From the NCBI GenBank assembly GCA_018001225.1, contig JAGNIJ010000001.1, positions 91,384 to 155,383 of the forward strand: a stretch of DNA of 64,000 nucleotides, written 5' to 3'. A program made the translations under genes and the position numbers. The DNA comes from Kiritimatiellia bacterium (lineage in GTDB: Bacteria; Verrucomicrobiota; Kiritimatiellia; CAIQIC01; JAGNIJ01). Positions 60,467 to 64,000 of this stretch are shown here, in pieces. The notes beneath the pieces are model-generated. The model did no database searches and was not told where the DNA came from. It saw nothing but the letters and a program-made list of their open reading frames with translations. Positions within the stretch are counted from its first letter, which is position 1. The number at the start of each line of letters is the position of its first letter.

Positions 60467-62131
60467 ATGATGAACGATGAACGGTCATTTGAATACGCGA
60501 GGCGGCGGCTGGCCGGGTTGAGCCGGGCACTGCTGATCTACGGCCTGCTGCTCGGCGGCGCCGTGGTCTTCGCTTTGCCGTTCGCGTGGATGATCGGGAC
60601 CAGTTTCAAGGTGGACCGCGAGATCTTCGGCGGCAGGATCACGATCTTGCCCATGCGGCCCGACCCCGTCGCCGCCTCGCCGTACATGGACGCGCGGTAC
60701 TATCGCGCGCCGGCCGACGCCGACTATCCCCGCGTGCGGCCGGTCATCGAGCAGGCCCTGGCGGAACAGAACGTCGGCCCGGCGGACATCCTCGCGCCCG
60801 GACTGCACCAGCGCCTGCAGCAGGTCCTGCCCGCGGCGGACTGGACAAAAACCGACGCCGAACTGGGCGCCGCGGCGCGGGCGCGGCTCACGCCGGAGCT
60901 GATCGAGGACGTCCGCGACAACGTCGCGCGCGCGCTGCTGCTCGGCCCCGTCCGCGTCCGCAGCGTCGACCTGCAGGAGGCGGACCTGACCGGGGGCGCG
61001 CCGGTCTCGGCGTTCTGGAAGGTGGAGAGCACGATCGCGGCGCGGCTGATGGACGAGACCAACGCCACGCCGCCGGCGGCCGCGCTGAACTACGATTTTG
61101 GCAACGAACGTGCCGCGCAGATCACGTTGACCGCGACGCTCGACCTGCCGTTCGCGGCCGACCGGCTGCACCGCGTGACGCTCTTCCTCCGCCCGGACGA
61201 CTCGTGGCATCCGCTGGAGTTCACGCTGGAGAAGGGCGGGGTGCAATATCGCGGCCGGCGCCCGGAATACCTGGGCAACTTCAACTGGGGCAGCGTCACG
61301 CTCCAGGAAGCCGGGCCGGACGACGAGTCCATGAAGATCCGGCTCTGGCTGCCGTACGAGAAGGCGGACGCGGGCCCGCAGTACGAGTCGCGGCCGGACA
61401 AGGCGAAGCTGACCGTCGTGATGCGCCGTAACACGCAGGCCGGGGCGTGGTGGGCCAAGGTCCAGCGCAATTACCGGGGCGCGCTGGACTACCTGCCGTT
61501 CTGGCGCTACGCGGCGACGAGCGTGTTCCTGGTGATCCTCAACATCGTCGGCAACCTTTTTTCCTGCTCGTTGGTGGCGTACGCCTTCGCGCGGCTGCGC
61601 TGGCCGGGCCGCGATCTGTCCTTCGGGATCATGCTGGCGACGATGATGATCCCGCCGCAGGTGACGATGATTCCGTACTTCCTGATCATCAAGTCGCTGG
61701 GCTGGTACAACACACTCACGCCGCTCTGGTTCGTCAGCTTCTTCGGCAACGCGTTCAACATCTTCCTCCTGCGCCAGTTCATGAAGGGCATCCCGCGCGA
61801 CCTCGAGGACGCGGCGAAGATCGACGGCTGCAACGTGTGGCAGATCTACTGGAACGTCATCCTGCCGCTGATCAAGCCCACGCTCGCGTGCATCGCGATC
61901 TTCACGTTCATGGGCGTGTGGAACGACTTCATGGGGCCGCTGATCTACTTGAGCGACCAGCGGCTCTACCCGCTCTCGCTGGGCCTCTACGCCTTCAACG
62001 TCCAGGCCGGCGGCAACTACGGCATGATGATGGCCGGCTCGCTCATGATGACCCTGCCCGTGGTCGTGATCTTCTTCTTCGCCCAGAAGTACTTCATCCA
62101 GGGCGTCACGCTCACGGGGATGAAAGGTTGA
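60467..62131 (+). CDS. ABC importer: MalG-like permease with large periplasmic insert
   Basis: A 554-residue permease. TM1 (residues 24-45) is followed by about 290 residues of extracytoplasmic sequence (including ASPYMDARYYRAPADADYPR and TLFLRPDDSWHPLEFTLEK). The remaining helices then begin with FWRYAATSVFLVILNIVGN. The EAA loop reads EDAAKIDGCNVWQIYWNVIL. MalG proteins normally have only a short loop here, so this insert may be a second ligand-handling domain matching the fused binding protein. The start follows a run of GATGAAC repeats that offers several ATGs. Confidence 0.86.
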   Translation: MMNDERSFEYARRRLAGLSRALLIYGLLLGGAVVFALPFAWMIGTSFKVDREIFGGRITILPMRPDPVAASPYMDARYYRAPADADYPRVRPVIEQALAEQNVGPADILAPGLHQRLQQVLPAADWTKTDAELGAAARARLTPELIEDVRDNVARALLLGPVRVRSVDLQEADLTGGAPVSAFWKVESTIAARLMDETNATPPAAALNYDFGNERAAQITLTATLDLPFAADRLHRVTLFLRPDDSWHPLEFTLEKGGVQYRGRRPEYLGNFNWGSVTLQEAGPDDESMKIRLWLPYEKADAGPQYESRPDKAKLTVVMRRNTQAGAWWAKVQRNYRGALDYLPFWRYAATSVFLVILNIVGNLFSCSLVAYAFARLRWPGRDLSFGIMLATMMIPPQVTMIPYFLIIKSLGWYNTLTPLWFVSFFGNAFNIFLLRQFMKGIPRDLEDAAKIDGCNVWQIYWNVILPLIKPTLACIAIFTFMGVWNDFMGPLIYLSDQRLYPLSLGLYAFNVQAGGNYGMMMAGSLMMTLPVVVIFFFAQKYFIQGVTLTGMKG

Positions 62132-62180
62132 GATTGCCGAGCCACCATGAACGCGGTGCCGCCGAATCCCGGGGCAGGGG

Positions 62181-62378
62181 TTAAACTCCCTGCTCGATCT
62201 TGGTCTTGTGGATCACCAGGGAAGGCTGGCCGGCGAGTTCCCGGCAGGCAGCTTGAAAGCGCCGGACCGTGTCGACGCGCGCGTCATCCAAAGAAGACGC
62301 CTTCAGGTGGACTTCGCAGGTCAGGCTGTCGCCGGTCGGCAGCTGGTGGGTGAGTTTCACCTTGTACGAGTCGGTCAT
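62181..62378 (-). CDS. Small conserved-looking cytosolic protein (65 residues)
   Basis: Begins MTDSYKVKLTHQLPTGDSLT and has a compact alpha/beta pattern (CEVHLKASSLDDARVDTVRR then SLVIHKTKIEQGV). GAGAGAAAG lies upstream of the ATG. It is located between the ABC operon and a secreted propeller-like gene, 26 bp from the latter on the same strand. No family recognised. Confidence 0.5.
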   Translation of the reverse strand: MTDSYKVKLTHQLPTGDSLTCEVHLKASSLDDARVDTVRRFQAACRELAGQPSLVIHKTKIEQGV

Positions 62379-62404
62379 GGTCTTTCTCTCGTGTGTTCCG
62401 TTGT

Positions 62405-63712
62405 TTATTGCCGCAACCTGAAAAAGCCCATCGGTTCGGTATAAGGCAGGACGGCGTTCGTGCCGTCGCGCCCGGCGACGACGGTCCACTTACCGGTCAG
62501 CGAGGGGCTGAACTCCAGGACATGGTCGTTGGCGAGGATGTCCCAGCCCAGTGCGATCTGGCCGTTCTGCAGGCGGGCGGCCAGTTCCGCTTCTTCCACC
62601 TCGAACTCGTAGGCCGAGATGCCACCCAGCCAGTTGCTGCACCCCTGTTCCGTGGCGCAGTAGATGCGCCGGCCGTACGGCGTCAGTAGGTCGGCCTTGT
62701 TGCCGAAAGGGATATCGTTCGTAGCGGCGGGGAAGACGTTGGTGCCGTCCGTAATGCCGTACCACGCGCCGCAGCCGTTCGGACCGCCTTCGCCGCAGTT
62801 GAAATAAACCCGGTCCCGCACGGCAACCATGCCCTTGGGCTTGATGCCGGTCGTGGCGCCGTTGCAGACGAAGAGGCGGGTCAGTGTGCGGCTCGCCGGG
62901 TCGAAGAATCCGGCCGCCCCGCTGCCCTTGCCGCCGTTCAGGGTCAGGTCGCCGCCCTCGTCCGTCGTGTAGTACAGGCGGCCGCCGAAGGGCAGCAGGG
63001 CCTTGATGCGCGCGCCGTGGTTGCTGGCGTTGAGGTTGACGAGGTTGGTGGCCGTCCCGGCGGCGAGATCGAGCAGGCCGATCGAGCCCGCGCCCTTGCC
63101 CGTCTGCTGGGTCGTGTCGCCGCCCTCCCGCGTGCCGAAGTACAGCCGGCCGTCGAACCACACGGGCCGGGCCTCCGGCTTGATGCCAAGCGCGGCATGG
63201 AAGCTGACCACCGTGGCGAGCCCGCCTTCGAGCGAATAGCGCATCAGCGCGCCTTGGTTGGACGCCCCGCCGGCCTCCGCGAAGAAGTAGAAACCGTCGC
63301 CCAGCAGGAAGGGCGCGCTCTTGGCCGAGGTCGCGTTGGTGAATTCGCAGAGGCGCTCGACGGTATGCGCGGCGAGATCGAAGCGGCCGATATAGCCCAG
63401 GTTGGCGGCGCCGCCCTTCTCGGTCACGAACCACAGGCTGTTGCTCATCCGGCAGGCGCCCTTGGCCTTGGTCTCGACGTCGAACTTGTGCCAGGCCGTG
63501 ACGGTTCGGCCGGCGGGGTCGAATTGCCCCACGTATCCGTAGGCGTACGCGCCGCCCTTCTCGCAGGTGAAGTACAGTTGGCCGTCCACCGGCGCGAACG
63601 GGCCCTTGATTTTCGTTTCCTCGGGGAAGCTGAACAGGTTCGTGGGGCCCTCCGCGCGCGCGGTGGCGGCCAGGGCCCCCAGGAGAAGCAGCACTCCGGC
63701 TGTTTTCTTCAC
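62405..63712 (-). CDS. Secreted repeat (beta-propeller-like) protein
   Basis: A 435-residue exported protein (signal peptide ending ATARAE). Six to seven repeats share the pattern LYFxxxEGGxxxxGxxGxFDxAxxT (for example QLYFTCEKGGAYAYGYVGQF, RLYFGTREGGDTTQQTGKG, RLYYTTDEGGDLTLNGGKG), like a WD/GloVer-type propeller. The tail (FSPSLTGKWTVVAGRDGTN ... EPMGFFRLRQ) is the verrucomicrobial-type C-terminal domain. Sugar-binding or surface function is conceivable next to a sugar importer, by inference. Confidence 0.72.
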   Translation of the reverse strand: MKKTAGVLLLLGALAATARAEGPTNLFSFPEETKIKGPFAPVDGQLYFTCEKGGAYAYGYVGQFDPAGRTVTAWHKFDVETKAKGACRMSNSLWFVTEKGGAANLGYIGRFDLAAHTVERLCEFTNATSAKSAPFLLGDGFYFFAEAGGASNQGALMRYSLEGGLATVVSFHAALGIKPEARPVWFDGRLYFGTREGGDTTQQTGKGAGSIGLLDLAAGTATNLVNLNASNHGARIKALLPFGGRLYYTTDEGGDLTLNGGKGSGAAGFFDPASRTLTRLFVCNGATTGIKPKGMVAVRDRVYFNCGEGGPNGCGAWYGITDGTNVFPAATNDIPFGNKADLLTPYGRRIYCATEQGCSNWLGGISAYEFEVEEAELAARLQNGQIALGWDILANDHVLEFSPSLTGKWTVVAGRDGTNAVLPYTEPMGFFRLRQ

Positions 63713-63716
63713 ACCT

Positions 63717-64000
63717 TCACTCCTTGTCTTGCACGGCTTTTTCCTCCTCCTTGGTGCGCACGCTGTACGCGGCGCCGCTGGGCAGGACGAGGTTCGCGTA
63801 GCCGTGGTGCCAATCCTTGGGGCCGTGCTCGCCTTTGGCGATCTTCTCCATGACGGTCAGCGGGTCCTCGGCCTCCCACGGCTTGAACGGGTCGCCGGCG
63901 ACCAGCTCGCCGCCCTTCGTGAAGAACGTGGCCTTGGCCGTGCCCAGGTCCTTCTTCAGCACGCCCTTGACCTCGTAGCTTTCGCCGCGCCGGGTCCATA
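63717..64000 (-). CDS. Uncharacterised protein, 5' part outside window
   Basis: Minus-strand gene whose frame is open to the right edge. The visible 94 C-terminal residues (from WTRRGESYEVKGVLKKDL) contain YANLVLPSGAAYSVRTKEEE and end in Lys/Glu-rich QDKE. It stops 4 bp before the start of the propeller-like gene, so the two are one transcript. No family recognised. Confidence 0.55.
   Translation of the reverse strand, partial: WTRRGESYEVKGVLKKDLGTAKATFFTKGGELVAGDPFKPWEAEDPLTVMEKIAKGEHGPKDWHHGYANLVLPSGAAYSVRTKEEEKAVQDKE

Overview
The window is a GC-rich bacterial chromosome segment. Several features point to the PVC superphylum, most likely Kiritimatiellota or a neighbouring Verrucomicrobiota lineage: a PEP-CTERM protein made of autotransporter-type beta-strand repeats, a PEP-CTERM-type CAAX protease, secreted proteins ending in calcium-binding and 'FYRL/FFRL'-type C-termini, a gingipain-like C25 peptidase, many secreted TPR proteins and a bacterial GlnRS. 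This placement is an inference; there is no rRNA gene here to settle it.

Region 1 (1-11 kb) holds lipid and isoprenoid-type genes: an adenylate-forming ligase (cut by the left edge), a UbiA-type prenyltransferase, a PEP-synthase/rifampicin-phosphotransferase-like enzyme, HMG-CoA reductase, a BtaA-like (DUF3419) aminocarboxypropyl transferase and a polyprenol kinase/CDP-lipid-type membrane protein. The last three overlap as an operon. A RAYT transposase bracketed by REP palindromes, an outer-membrane beta-barrel gene and a VapBC toxin-antitoxin pair sit among them.

Region 2 (11-25.7 kb) is core-like. It has ruvA, a CsgG-like lipoprotein and a CheY-like receiver on the minus strand, a tiny basic protein, the primary sigma factor, an ATP-cone/uridine-kinase fusion, an acyl-CoA ligase coupled to a CAAX-type protease, GNAT and methyltransferase genes, the C25 peptidase and glnS.

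Region 3 (25.7-30.6 kb) is a lower-GC defence island abutting the 3' end of glnS. It encodes a PycTM-like membrane effector, an E2-like protein and a tandem class III nucleotide cyclase, followed by a PD-(D/E)XK endonuclease convergent with a DNA methyltransferase. The first three genes look like a Pycsar system combined with a CBASS-type E2 component. This is the most novel candidate in the window.

Region 4 (30.7-43 kb) carries an NSS amino-acid transporter with its MetS-like small subunit, a repeat-rich patch with a truncated SGNH hydrolase, a methyltransferase, a NADAR-domain lipoprotein, an S1/P1 nuclease, a DRE-TIM aldolase, and a tightly packed run of thioesterase, HNH, STN-like, Tag glycosylase and transglutaminase-like genes. 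It ends with a small secreted protein and a zinc alcohol dehydrogenase.

Region 5 (43-54.7 kb) is an envelope region: TPR proteins, the PEP-CTERM beta-repeat protein, an SGNH hydrolase with TPRs, a parvulin-like protein and a beta-helix protein. Region 6 (54.7-64 kb) has a decayed insertion sequence disrupted by a 125-bp MITE (an inverted twin lies at 32.7 kb), a tRNA-Leu(GAG), a STAS-domain protein, a sugar-type ABC importer whose binding protein is fused to its permease, and secreted proteins running off the right edge.
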